Source: Excoecaria cochinchinensis (taxonomy: Eukaryota > Streptophyta > Magnoliopsida > Malpighiales > Euphorbiaceae). From it: 64,000 bases of DNA. Of this stretch, positions 26,077 to 36,376 are shown in pieces. The notes under the pieces were generated by a model that worked only from the letters and a program-made list of their open reading frames with translations, did no database searches and had not been told where the DNA came from. Positions within the stretch are counted from its first letter, which is position 1. Every line of letters starts with the position of its first letter. Made by a program: the position numbers and the translations under genes. The stretch lies in contig CANTUQ010000106.1 of the NCBI GenBank assembly GCA_947683425.1, positions 2,814,001 to 2,878,000 on the forward strand, read 5' to 3'.

Positions 26077-26148
26077 GGTCCCCATGTAGAATCGAACTAC
26101 AGCCCTTCAGTTCTCAAGACTGACGCTCTACCATTGAGCTATGGGAAC
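26077..26148 (-). tRNA. tRNA-like gene, anticodon position reads TGA, identity uncertain
   Basis: The 72-nt minus-strand sequence folds as a cloverleaf: acceptor stem GTTCCCA/TGGGGAC with one T-G pair, D stem GCTC/GAGC with GG in the loop, perfect anticodon stem TCAGT/ACTGA around loop CTTGAGA, 5-nt variable loop, and T stem TGTAG/CTACA around TTCGATT. Internal promoter boxes are good (A box TAGCTCAATGG, B box AGTTCGATTCT) and a T-run (tttcttttt) follows as pol III terminator. Anticodon positions 34-36 read TGA, which would mean Ser, but Ser tRNAs have a long variable arm and this one does not. Either an unusual tRNA, one derived from an organellar gene, or a pseudogene. Confidence 0.5.
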
Positions 26149-26636
26149 TGATACGCTACCTCATAAATTTCCGTTGAAACTTATTCACATTCGAGTACAG
26201 AGTAATCTATGGATATCGAATTTAGTTCATACATTATTAATTGGTTTCATATAGGAATTTGCAGTTTCTACGGAATCTGGTCTACTTGACAGAACTGAAC
26301 AAGCTAGGAAGATAGTTGGCTAGTTGCCAATGGAAAATGCTTATTTCACTAGTGTTCTGTTTCACATATGAATACCAAACATATGCATGCTTATTTTAGG
26401 AAGAATGGTTTAAGACATCTGTCCAATTTAACAACTTCTTCAGGCTCAATCCAACTAACATAAGGCGATTGATGAGTTTATACCCGACTTGTTGACATAA
26501 AATCGATCACTTATGCTCTCAAATTGCAATCTGCAGCAGCTTTTACTTCTCTATGATTGGCTTCAAGAGCTGACTACATCTTCTTACTTCTTTCTAAAAT
26601 CAATGGTAACAAATGTTTTAGGTGAAGCAATCAGAG

Positions 26637-26977
26637 AAAAAGGAATAAACCAAGCAATTTTTCTGTTTACATGACGAAATAATTACATTTTAATTATAGT
26701 TTAGTTTTTGTAGAAGTTGGTATGAAAATATAACTCAAATTAGGAGATATAAGATAGAAAAGAATACATACTTCTCCCTGGTAAATGCAACAATGAAGAT
26801 ATAGTGAATTCTGCAAACTTTTACAGCTCTCTTCATTCTTTAAAATGAAGTTCCCAATACATTTCAATAAAATGTGGTTATCAAGCATACATCAAGAATA
26901 TAATATGCGAGGAACTCATTAATCATGCTATTCGAACACCAAATTGGGTAACAAAAACTACCGGCCATACCGACTTT
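26637..26977. other. Spacer before the Pack-CACTA, no gene seen
   Basis: AT-rich with only short chance ORFs. Ends with ttt, the target duplication of the next element. Confidence 0.5.
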
Positions 26978-26989
26978 CACTAAAAAAAA

Positions 26990-27440
26990 ACTAAAATTAG
27001 CGATTGCGACCATTTTAAGAATTAGTTGTTAAATGCAATTTTTCGTTTTTTGCGACTAATTTAACTACTGAAAAAAGAAACAGTCGTTAAAATTTGACGG
27101 TAATTTATCGTGCCTTTTTTGAGACTAAAAAATCCGTCTTAATTGTTGCGACTAATTTAGCAACTAAAAAATCAGTCGCTAAAATAGTGACCGGCAATTT
27201 CAGTCGCTAAATTTTGAGACAATTTTAGCAACTTTGTTTGTGATGGAATTAGCGACTAAACTTGTTATCGCTAAACACACTTGAATTAGCGATGGAATAG
27301 CGACTGATATTTCTGTCGCTAAAAATTTTCAATTTTTTTAAGTATGAAAATATTTTTTGAAAATTAAAGTGATACTTTAGCGACGGAATAATCTGTTGCT
27401 ATTTCGTCGGTAAAATTGATTATAATATTAATAAAAGTAT
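26990..27440. repeat. Left subterminal repeats of the Pack-CACTA
   Basis: Multiple copies, in both orientations, of words like gcgactaa and tagcgac, spaced 15-40 bp. Confidence 0.7.
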
Positions 27441-27599
27441 GCATAAATACAAGAAATGTAACGCCTCGAAATAATAGACCCGAATAGTGCGGGTAATGAA
27501 CCCCGTTATATTTTATATATATCAAAAAATTAAAAATATTTGTATAAGTGAGTGTGAAAGAAATTAGAAATTTAGGAATTTAATTTATGATAATTTAAA

Positions 27600-27925
27600 A
27601 AAAAAAACCAAAACTACGTCGTTTTGGGCCAATACATTTTCTCTTCTTTTCTTTTTTTTCCTTCTTCCTAGTCCCGATCCCCATTTCCAGCCGCCTCCCC
27701 TTCCCCCAATCTGCTCCTCCCTTCCCCGTCACTCCCTTCGTTGAGCCCCTTCTCCCCCGCTATCAGCCACTGGCATCGCCCTCCTCTCTTTCCCCTCTTC
27801 TGTGCGCAACGGCAACAGCTGCGGCCCTTCTTCTCGCGCTTTTGGAGTCGGGTTTCAGCCCCACCCGATGCCTCCTTCTCCTCCTCCTTGTCGCCGGCCA
27901 CCAGTTGCACCACCAGCCCCTTAAA
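27600..27925 (+). other. Pyrimidine-rich leader-like exon inside the Pack-CACTA
   Basis: C/T-rich block ending ccttaaa before gtgagt, a splice donor at 27926. It mirrors the leader exon of CACTA1 (3541-3862), so it may be the element's own leader or a captured 5' exon. No believable protein. 27926-28143 is intron-like. Confidence 0.4.
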
Positions 27926-28143
27926 GTGAGTAATCTTAGCTCGAAAATTGATAGTTTGAGAAAAAATAATTAGGGGCAGCTTTAGGAGTTAGGGGTTTGA
28001 AATTCTAATTTTAGGGATTTGATATTTTAAGTTTAGAATAGGTTAGATTTTTTATTTTTAAGTGAAATCATCAAGTTAATTTACATTATTGTTGAGATTT
28101 ATTGAGTTTATGGTTGAATTGTTGTGTGTATATTGAGTTTATG

Positions 28144-28417
28144 GCTATAGTTCTAACATGGTTCTTCCTTGGCACCTGCTATTCGATATGGCAGCTATTT
28201 GGTGCAGCCCTCTGTGTGACGAGGCTCGGTTTAGTCCTCCTCTCCGATGCTAGGGTGGGCGGAGGAGGTGACTCTTTGTATTCTCTTGTTGATTAACAAC
28301 CATATATATTCATGTTTAATTACTAATCTAATTGCTTTGTGTGGTTCAAGGCCTCTATTAGGTGATTCACTTGTTACTGCTGGAACACTTTTCTGTGCCT
28401 GCAGCAATGTTGGTGAG
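28144..28417 (+). pseudogene. Captured fragment of an SLC35F / DUF914 (PF06027) transporter gene, two exons
   Basis: Exon a (about 28144-28267) encodes IVLTWFFLGTCYSIWQLF and GLGLVLLSD-type membrane segments (here RLGLVLLSDARVGGGG); exon b (28344-28417) encodes GSRPLLGDSLVTAGTLF and CSNVGE, ending at a good donor (GAG before gtaggc). Known: plant SLC35F1/2-like proteins of the DMT superfamily are ten-helix membrane transporters with these motifs in this order. The host intron between them (28268-28343) seems retained, but the position expected for its acceptor reads tgtg instead of ending in AG, so splicing is probably broken. About 60 residues of a protein of roughly 350 are present. It is captured DNA inside a CACTA element, not a functional gene. 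Confidence 0.75.
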
Positions 28418-28873
28418 GTAGGCCTAATTCTTTGCAAATCTAATGTTTATAATATTTGTAACATTAATCTTAGCCAATTGAAGGGAACTGTGAGTAGACA
28501 CAGACTGAATTACTTCATTTTTCATAATTTAAATTTTGTTAGGATAAGGTTCATGTGTATATTATTGGGGTTAATAGAAATTAAGTGTATTGAAATGTAA
28601 TTAATGCAAAAATAACATGTAGGAAATAGTAAATTGATGAAATGATGAATAATAAGCAAATGTGCTTTAGTACATACATGATTTAACAATAGGAAATATG
28701 TTAAAGGCATTAATTTTAAGAAATGCGAAGTTGAATAAATGAAATTAAGCTTGTAAAAGTCCGATTGAGGACAAATTCTGGTGAATGAAATGTTAGATTT
28801 GATAAGATGAAGTTTAACTAGTTAATTTATATTAGAACACCCATGTTAAAAGTAGTATGCCTTGATTGAATGG

Positions 28874-30638
28874 TAGGGGTGTGCATCACCCGATCTGACC
28901 CGAAGAAACCGATTAACCCGACCCAAAAATGTAAATCGGGTAGGGTTGTTCGGGGGGTACGGGTCAGGTCGGGTGCAAGAAAATGGGATTGTTCTGGTCG
29001 GGCTAAAAACTTAATAAACCCGACCCGACTGAAGTTAATACACATATAAACCAACAATCCAGTTTCTTATCTTCCTCTTTCTCGATTTCATTTCTCTCAA
29101 AATCCCTAAACTCCCAAATACTTCTGCCTTAGAGCCGCCGCCTATCGCCGCCGCATCTCGCCACCACCGGTCGCCATCGCGTCTCTTCATCGCCTATCGC
29201 CACCAGAAGTAAGCATCATTTCTCTATTTCACAGTGTTTTCTCAAATTTCTAGATTTTGTGTTGCGATCTGTTATTTGGCTTGCGATTTGTTGCGATTTT
29301 GTTGTATGATTTTTATTTTTCTCTCCACTTCTTGCCATTGTCAAGATATGTACCCACCTCTTCTTTAACCAAATGAGAATTTATTTTCGTGTTAAATCAT
29401 TCCACTGATTTTGTCTACTTTCTTTCCTTTCCTGTCTTTTTTTTTTAGAAAATTTGCATAATTGTGAAGTGCTTGGACCCATTTTTTCACTGCAAAAGCA
29501 GCCATTTTTTCTTTCCATTTGAAATTGTTGTTTTTGGCATTATAGAGGGAGATTTCTAATTCTTAATTATGTCAATCTTTCAATAATTTATATAAATAAG
29601 CATTGATTTTGTGCCCTTTTTTTGTTTATGTTCATCTGGGATTGTAGAGGGAGATGTCAAATTGTGTTAAATATTCAATAATTTATATAAAAATTAATCA
29701 ATTTTTTATCACAAATATTACACGAGGAAAGAAATTCTATTTTCTGACAATGTTGGGCTATTGCTAGCTTATGTTTGAGGAAAGAACTTTTCTTTTGCGA
29801 TTTACCATTTTAATGCTCAACTTTTAAACTTGAAGCATGAAATTAGAATATCAGTTTTAAGGGTTACCGTTTTACTGAACTTCTGAATTTGGAAAGAGAG
29901 CTGAAAATTTTGGATTTTGAATTCTATGGAAGCCAGCTTTGAATTGAGTTAAAAAGAGAAGATAATAAAGTTTTAATCTTTTATCTCTGGAAAATTCTGA
30001 TAGCTATACACAGATGGAGTATAAAAATATTCGTATAGCATTTGATCGCTAAATTAAAATAGGGCAAATGATTAGATTTTATTATGATTTGGTAGTATGG
30101 TAAATTTAATTCATATGCAATTTAAATTTTATTTTATTTGTTATCTGTTTTTAATTTTATATTTTATTGTTTTTTATAATTTATAAATTAGGTTGTTCGT
30201 GAATTAATTGAAAATCCAAGAATGGTAGCCTCCATGGCATTTGATGTTCATTGTTGTTATTAATTATTATGTAATATTTAATTATTATGTAATATAAGTT
30301 TTAAGTATTTTAAAATTTTTAGTTTATTGTAATTTTTATATGTTTTATGATGGTGAAATATTATATTAGTTTAATAGGATTTTAAATTATATTTTATTTA
30401 ATGCAATTTATATGTTAATTAATTTTAATTATATTTTATTTTATTGTATATATATATAAAAAAATTTGGGTTTGTCGGGCTTTTTGGGTCGGGGCCCTAA
30501 CAAACTCGGGTTGGTCGGTTCGGGTCCCTACTCCTAAAAAGGGTCGGTTCAGGGGGGGGGGATTGGGTGTCTTCTTCGGGTTTCGGATTGTTCGGGTTCG
30601 ATTTAAGTTGAACCGAATCCGACCGTTGCACAGCCCTA
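28874..30638. mobile_element. Second non-autonomous hAT-like element, nested in the Pack-CACTA
   Basis: 1,765 bp. Left end TAGGGGTGTGCATC and right end GTTGCACAGCCCTA are imperfect inverted repeats, and the 8-bp duplication ttgaatgg is perfect (28866-28873, 30639-30646). Subterminal zones repeat gacccgacc/ggttcgggtc-like words. A leader-like block (29090-29210) ends before gtaagc, but no transposase follows; the rest is AT-rich. Confidence 0.85.
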
Positions 30639-31514
30639 TTGAATGGTAAAGAAATTGAAAGCGATGAATTCAAAAGAAAAAATGGAGTTTGCGGTGGAAG
30701 TAGAAGTGCTAAAATTCACTAATCTAACTAATCTAGAACTTTGAAGCAATCCAATAATCTAGCTAAATATATAGAAGTAGAAAAAAGGAAATTTTCGTTC
30801 TGTTAAAGAGCCTACTTTCATTGATTGGCTAAAACTTAAACCTCAGCCAAAATCTATTTTGTGGAAGAAAGTCTAAATTTATTTTTTATTTTCTTAATTT
30901 GTATGTTAGAATTTAAATAGAAATTAATTGTATGATAGTCAAATTTGGATATATGATACATGAATTGGTATTATGTTTTATACTATATTTGTTAAGATTA
31001 ACATTTATAATATATATATATATATATATATATTCTAGTTAATTAATTAAGTGGGGAATTTAGAAAATGGTAGATCCTGCCTTGTAATATATGAACTAAA
31101 ATCAATCTTTTTTATTTTGATTTTTAATTCATTAATTTTGGTATATGAAAATTTTATTAGTGACTTGTAAATACTGAAATTGAATAGAATGTTGCTAAAG
31201 TTACCAAGAACATATACTTTTAATTTAAGTATTGTACAATTTATATTTTTTTATTATATTCAAATTATTGTGAACTTATTGTACAAATTTATTGTGAACT
31301 TATATATATTTCTAAGTAGCACTATTTAGTTTGAATTAGTATTTTTTAAGTATTGTACAGTTCAATCCACTTTTTTGATATTATATTTTTTAAATTAATA
31401 GTAATTTTAAAAATATTGTATAATTATTATTTACATAAATTAAATTAAATTTATGTAATAATAATAAAAAAATTAAATTGAAATTTATAATAAAAAATTA
31501 AATTGAAAATATAA

Positions 31515-31770
31515 TATTTTTAGCGACGGATTTTTCGTCGCTAATATTTTTTAAAAATTTATGGCGACTAATTTTTGGGGTTATTTAGTGATGAAAATTT
31601 TATTTTTAGCGACAGAATTTGTCGTTGCTATTTTTAGCGACGATTTTATGTTTTAAGCGCAAAATTCCTTGCAAATGAGCAAATAGCGACGGTGAGTCAT
31701 CACGTCGCTAAAAGTAATTAGCGACGAAAATAGCACTTTTGGCGACAGAAATGTCCGTCACTAATTCACT
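31515..31770. repeat. Right subterminal repeats of the Pack-CACTA
   Basis: Copies of tagcgacg and cgtcgcta words in both orientations up to the AGTG end. 30647-31514 is AT-rich element interior with no recognised gene. Confidence 0.75.
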
Positions 31771-31846
31771 ATTTTTTTCTAGTGTTTGCATTGCATACAT
31801 AAACTTACTTCGTCAAGATGAAGCACCAATCTTTTTAGATTCCTTG

Positions 31847-32410
31847 TGTGACGGGCCATTACCCTCTCCCCAAAAGAAGTCTTGTTGAGGTGTGCAGCGC
31901 CCATACTTATAAGCCCAGGATCCCCCCTTACCTATCCGATGTGGGATTCTTTTTTCCATGACATACTTCCCCATCCAATCCTATGACGCGCTCGTTACAG
32001 ATAGGCCCCCTGCATACCCCACCCTCGGGGCACTTGGCGTGAACGTCGGGTGTCACGGGCCATTACCCTCTCCCCAAAAGACGTCTTGTTGAAGTGTGTA
32101 GCGCCCCATGCTTATAAGCCCAGAACCCCCCCCCCCCCCCCCCCTTTGCCTACCTGATGTGGGATTCTTTTGTCCATGACATACTGCCCCACCCAATCCT
32201 GTGATGCCCTCGTCACATGTGGGGCCCCCTACATACCCCACCCTCAGGGCGCTTGAAGTGGATATCGGGTTCGGGTCAGCTCTGATACCTCTTGTCACGG
32301 GCCATTACCCTTTTTCCAAAAGACATCTTGTTGAGGTGTGTAGTGCCCATGCTTATAAGCCCAGGACCCCCCCTTTGCCTATCTGATGTGGGATTCTTTT
32401 GTCCATCACA
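31847..32410 (-). mobile_element. Tandem TRIM array: three LTRs, two internal domains
   Basis: Three direct copies of a terminal repeat with TG...CA ends lie at 31847-31963 (117 bp), 32051-32181 (131 bp, expanded by a poly-C tract near 32130-32150) and 32293-32410 (118 bp). The internal domains are only 87 and 111 bp. On the minus strand the right internal domain starts with ggtatcagagc (32279-32289), an initiator tRNA-Met primer site, and ends in a purine run (tggggcagta) just before the next repeat: a complete miniature LTR element without genes. The left internal domain has lost the primer site. A cttg tetranucleotide lies on both outer flanks. LTR-LTR recombination explains the tandem form. 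Confidence 0.8.
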
Positions 32411-32545
32411 CTTGGCACCCAGATACAACCCCAAAAAACCAGCAACTTCTTTGGTTTACTTGATAACATATCTATCCAGGAAATCCTTCTTTGGTCTAAA
32501 TATTTTGCCGTAAAACAATATATTTGTAGCTAATAATGGGTTGTT

Positions 32546-33096
32546 TTGTGCAAGATGTTATGGAAAGACTGGAAAAAGAGCACGCTAACTAGGCTGCATG
32601 ATGAAATTTTTTGTACCATATTGGAACCAAGAATGCCAAATGAAAGCAACGGCATCGTGTTATCACCTTTCAATCTACAAAGGCTTGCAAGAACAAAAGC
32701 GATTATTGTTCTTGATGATGCTGATTTACAACAAATAAAATAGGAAAAAGTTGAAGCATTGAATTGGAGTGAAGCCCTTTCCCTCTTCTGTTTGCATGCC
32801 TTTAAACAAAGGATTTCAAAGCAAGGATACAAGTCATTATTAGAAATGATGGAATTTATGCTCGAGGAAATCCTTTCGCTCTTAGAGTTTTAGGTTCAAA
32901 CATGTATAGTAGAAATATAAGAGAATGGGAATATGAACTCAAAACATTGAAAGATACATGTGAGGGTGAAATTGGACAAGTTTTGAGAATAAGTTATGAT
33001 CGTCTATGTAAAAATGACAAGGAAATTTTTTTGATATCATGTTTCCTTGATGGGAGCGATAAAGATAAAGTTATATTAATGGGTTGTCTCAACTAG
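32546..33096 (+). pseudogene. NB-ARC domain remnant of a TIR-type NBS-LRR resistance gene
   Basis: NB-ARC is the nucleotide-binding switch of plant intracellular immune receptors. Visible motifs in order: kinase-2 region (KAIIVLDD, about 32696-32719), RNBS-C-like ALNWSEALSLFCLHAFKQ (about 32758-32811), a GLPLA-like GNPFALRVLGS (about 32865-32900) and RNBS-D-like LRISYDRL...KEIFLISCFL (about 32980-33055). Broken by an in-frame TAG at 32741-32743, a frameshift near 32845-32860, and loss of the RNBS-B motif between kinase-2 and RNBS-C. The P-loop, TIR and LRR parts are absent; a TRIM array lies 5' and a CACTA element 3'. The TNL assignment rests on motif flavour (final Asp of kinase-2) and is inference. 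Confidence 0.75.
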
Positions 33097-33191
33097 TACA
33101 TTAGTTTATTGAGCATACTCAATACTAATACATCTAGAGGAAATATTGAGATATGTATATATAGATATGCATACATCAAGTCCTCTTAAGG

Positions 33192-34543
33192 CACTACAAA
33201 AAAATCAGGGTTTCCCGACAAAAATTTATTTCGTCAACAATTTTTCCAACGGAATATGAATTACAGTCGGCAATTTTGCTGGCGAAAGTTAAATTCCGTC
33301 AGTAAATTACCGACAAGATTTAATTTCCCGACGAAAATTACTATTTCGTTGAAAAATTTTGATTTTTTTTTATTTTTGCAGATGGAATTTTTCGTCAGTA
33401 TTCTGTCGGTGATTTAAAAAAGCTAATAAAAAAAATTTCCATTTCTCATATTCCACTAGTTTGCTATCTAATTTAAATTTCCATATGCATTTAACATGCA
33501 AACCTTCACAAATCAATTCATGCATCTATTTTTAAAATCATTTATTCAAGCATAACCCACATTTTATTTAATCATCATAAAACACATGCATATAATCATG
33601 TTTGACTACAAATTACACATCACCCATAATCATGTCATTGAGTTAAAATAAAATCATTATACATGCAATTAAACAATATTTACCTTCATAATATTAATAT
33701 AATACACATATTAACTACATAATTCACCCAAGTTTAATTATCAAAATAATTTAATATTCTCAACAAAACTTCAAAAAAGTCACCAATACGAGTTTAATTA
33801 TCAAATTAAAAGTCATGTTATTATCAGAGTATTTCCAATTATCATAATTAAATATCTAATAAACAAAGTGAAAACCTTTATGAAGTAGCAGAAGCATCAC
33901 AAATAGTGCAGTAAAGTTTGAAGCTTATTAGTTTCAGTTACTAGCATCTTAGTTTAGTCATAGAAGATTTTGGGTATAACACACTATAAGCATGCACAAA
34001 AATATGCACTTCAGTTGTTGGATAATTTATAATGGGGAAATCTTATGTGATCCTATCTCAAAATTTATCTTTAGCCAGAATCACACTGAAGATAGATCTT
34101 TACTGTAATTTCAAAGTGCTTCTTCAGCATTTTTTTCTTTTTTGAATATTACACAGTTTGCTTTAATAATATTGACACTTTCATGGAATGTATCTGTTTT
34201 GCATGTGTGTATTTTATCTCAGGCACATCTTGTACATCTGATAAAAACAAGGTATATACCAATCACGATAAACATACATGTGCATGATTTTATATTTGTT
34301 TATTAGTTTTAAAGGAAGAACAAAAGCAAAATTATAATGTTGCTTTAATATAAATTTGCTTAATAAGAAATTTGCAGACTTGGAAATGAACATATTGCCA
34401 TTACAAGTTTTTCTACGTAAAAGAAAGAAATAATTAGCATACTTTTCTGCTGGCAAACGTGAAATTATTGAAAGTTTGAAGCATCACAAACGTGAAATTA
34501 AATATCTAATAAACAAAGTTTGAAGCATACATACACAACTACT

Positions 34544-34588
<45 letters not shown>

Positions 34589-35425
34589 GAAATACATAGC
34601 CAATAATAATAATAATAAATGAAAAAAAAAAGAAAATATACGAAACCGACAAATGTAGCATGAGGGAGCAGCGGCGGGGCAGGGGAGCAGCGGGGGAGGA
34701 GATCGGCGGCTGGGCGGATAGCGACGGAAGGGAGTAGATCTGGAGGGGGGAGAGGGGGCGAGGACGGCTGGCTGCGGGGGAGAGAGAGGGACGGAGGGCA
34801 GCTGGCAGTGGGGGGACATGGGGCAGGGGGGGAAGAAAGAAAAAAGGAAAAAAGGACCAGAAGATTTTTGTATATATAAAATTTTTAGTGACGAAATTTA
34901 ATCAATCGCTAAAAAATACAAAATATTAATTATCTTTTTAGCGACGGAAGTTAATTTCTGTCGCTATTTAGCTGCGAAAATTAACTTTCGTCGCTAATTT
35001 TTAGCAACGAAAATTGAATTTCGTCGCTAAAATTTACTTAAAATTTTATTTAATATTTTTTAGCTATAGAGATTAATTTTCGTAGCTGTTTAGTTACGAT
35101 AATTAATTTAGCGACGGAAATAAAATTTTGTTGCTAAAATTTACTTAAAATTTTAATTAATTTTTTTTAGCAAAGGAAGTTAATTTCCGTCGCAATTTAG
35201 CTACTGAAATTAATTTCCATCACTAAAATTTGTTTTTCGCGTCGCTAATTTTCGTAGCAAATACTCCCGCGATTTTTTTGTTCCATATTTAGCGACGGCT
35301 TAATTAATCCGTCGTTAAAAATGGTCGCTAAAAATGGAGGGAATATTTCCCTCATTTTTTAGCGACGGAATGGAATTTTCGTCGCTGAAAATTTTTCGTC
35401 GCTAAATAACGATTTTCTCGTAGTG
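33192..35425 (-). mobile_element. Non-autonomous CACTA element
   Basis: Ends CACTACAAAAAAATC and ttttctcgTAGTG with 3-bp duplication agg on both sides (33189-33191, 35426-35428). The left end has ccgacgaaaa/cgtcagtaa-type repeats (33210-33420); the right end has tagcgacggaa repeats (34885-35415). That mirrors CACTA1, so it is in minus orientation. A C/T-rich leader on the minus strand (plus 34650-34850) is the counterpart of the CACTA1 leader. No transposase; 33430-34640 is AT-rich with no recognised gene. Confidence 0.85.
34546..34588. repeat. (AAT)n microsatellite
   Basis: About 14 AAT units, with a further short run at 34602-34618. Antisense poly-Tyr frames here are artefacts. Confidence 0.9.
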
Positions 35426-35428
35426 AGG

Positions 35429-35807
35429 ATTATGGTGAAATTCAGTCAAATTTGCTAAGTGAGAAAAATGAACAATTAGATGGATTATTCAGTTGTTTAT
35501 TGCTAGTCCACAAACTATGACGTATTGTCCCAAGTAGTCCATGCATTTATACTTAAAACTGTGTAGCTTAATATACTGGAGAGTGAGCTGAAAAACTGAT
35601 TTGGTATGGCTGATCTTAAATGCTGAAAGATTTGGACTTTGATTCATGTAGAACTTCTTTTTCTGTAAAAAAGTGTATGATTTATGTAAACCCTTTAAAT
35701 TTAGATAATAAATGCCAGGTCTGAATCTAAGTATATTAAAGAAATATCCAAAATTATGTACAATTATGTAATGTGCACGAACTTATATGAAATAAACGTG
35801 CATAATA
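35429..35807. other. Spacer, no gene seen
   Basis: AT-rich sequence between the CACTA element and duplication copy 2; no recognised feature. Confidence 0.5.
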
Positions 35808-36376
35808 TGTGTATATAATTGACATCATATATAACACATTATATTTGTCCATTCGATTTTTTCGGTATCTCTAGTCAACTTTGAGTATTGTTAAACTTGG
35901 TCAAACATGTCACTATTCAATCCAAAATCGTGACCCAAATTTTAATTTCATTATTTTTGAAAATTTGAATATATTATTCCACAAATAAATGCTAATCCAA
36001 TAAAAATGTTTCTTTTATTTGAAAATTTGATAAGAAAATTTGTTTTCGGTTATGAATGTAATGAAATGTTTCTACTAATTCTTTTATATCAATATCAAAT
36101 GAAAAATGCATTCGTATGTTTTATAATCTGTAGAAGTATTAACTGGTAATGACTTATTGCTTTCTCCTAATTCTCACTTCTTTTGATTAAATATTCTGTG
36201 CAATTTTTTAATAAATATAGTCACAAATTTCCAGTATTTTTTTTACCATTTATAAAAAGATGTCGGATGAGAATTAAATCGCCTACAAGAGAAAAAAGTT
36301 TATTAACTTTTTCTTTAGAATTATGAGAAGCTTAAAAAAAAAAAGACAGAGACAAAAATATTTATTAAATTTTTAT

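Larger units (their letters stand above)
25309..26636. repeat. Segmental duplication, copy 1
   Basis: Aligns by eye with 35808-38335: the same order of landmark phrases (aacatgtcacta, ttccacaaataaatgcta, ttttcggt.atgaatgtaatg, the tRNA-like block, ctacttgaca.aactgaacaag, gagctgactacatcttctt). This copy carries a MITE at 25400-25593 absent from copy 2, and lacks the foldback element present in copy 2. It also contains about 26330-26500 with no counterpart in copy 2. Apart from the tRNA-like gene no coding sequence is seen. Confidence 0.8.
26978..31784. mobile_element. Non-autonomous CACTA element carrying a captured host gene fragment (Pack-CACTA)
   Basis: Left end CACTA followed by an A-run; right end tttttttctAGTG; 3-bp duplication ttt on both sides (26975-26977, 31785-31787). 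Both ends carry tagcgac/gtcgcta subterminal repeats (26990-27440 and 31515-31770). There is no transposase. The interior holds a pyrimidine-rich leader-like block (27600-27925), two exons recognisable as an SLC35F/DUF914 transporter (28144-28417), and a later hAT insertion (28874-30638). Mobilisation would need transposase supplied in trans by a relative of the element at 3078-13299. Confidence 0.85.

Noticed and set aside
27668..27929. Open frames on both strands in the Pack-CACTA leader
   Set aside because: Low-complexity C/T-rich block with a splice donor; protein capture here cannot be supported.
31847..32410. Regularly spaced direct repeats that might suggest a CRISPR-like array
   Set aside because: Repeats of 117-131 bp with TG...CA ends, a tRNA primer site and a purine tract identify a TRIM; the genome is a plant.
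34484..34819. Pro/Ser-rich antisense open frame ending in poly-Tyr
   Set aside because: Covers a leader block and an AAT microsatellite; composition artefact.
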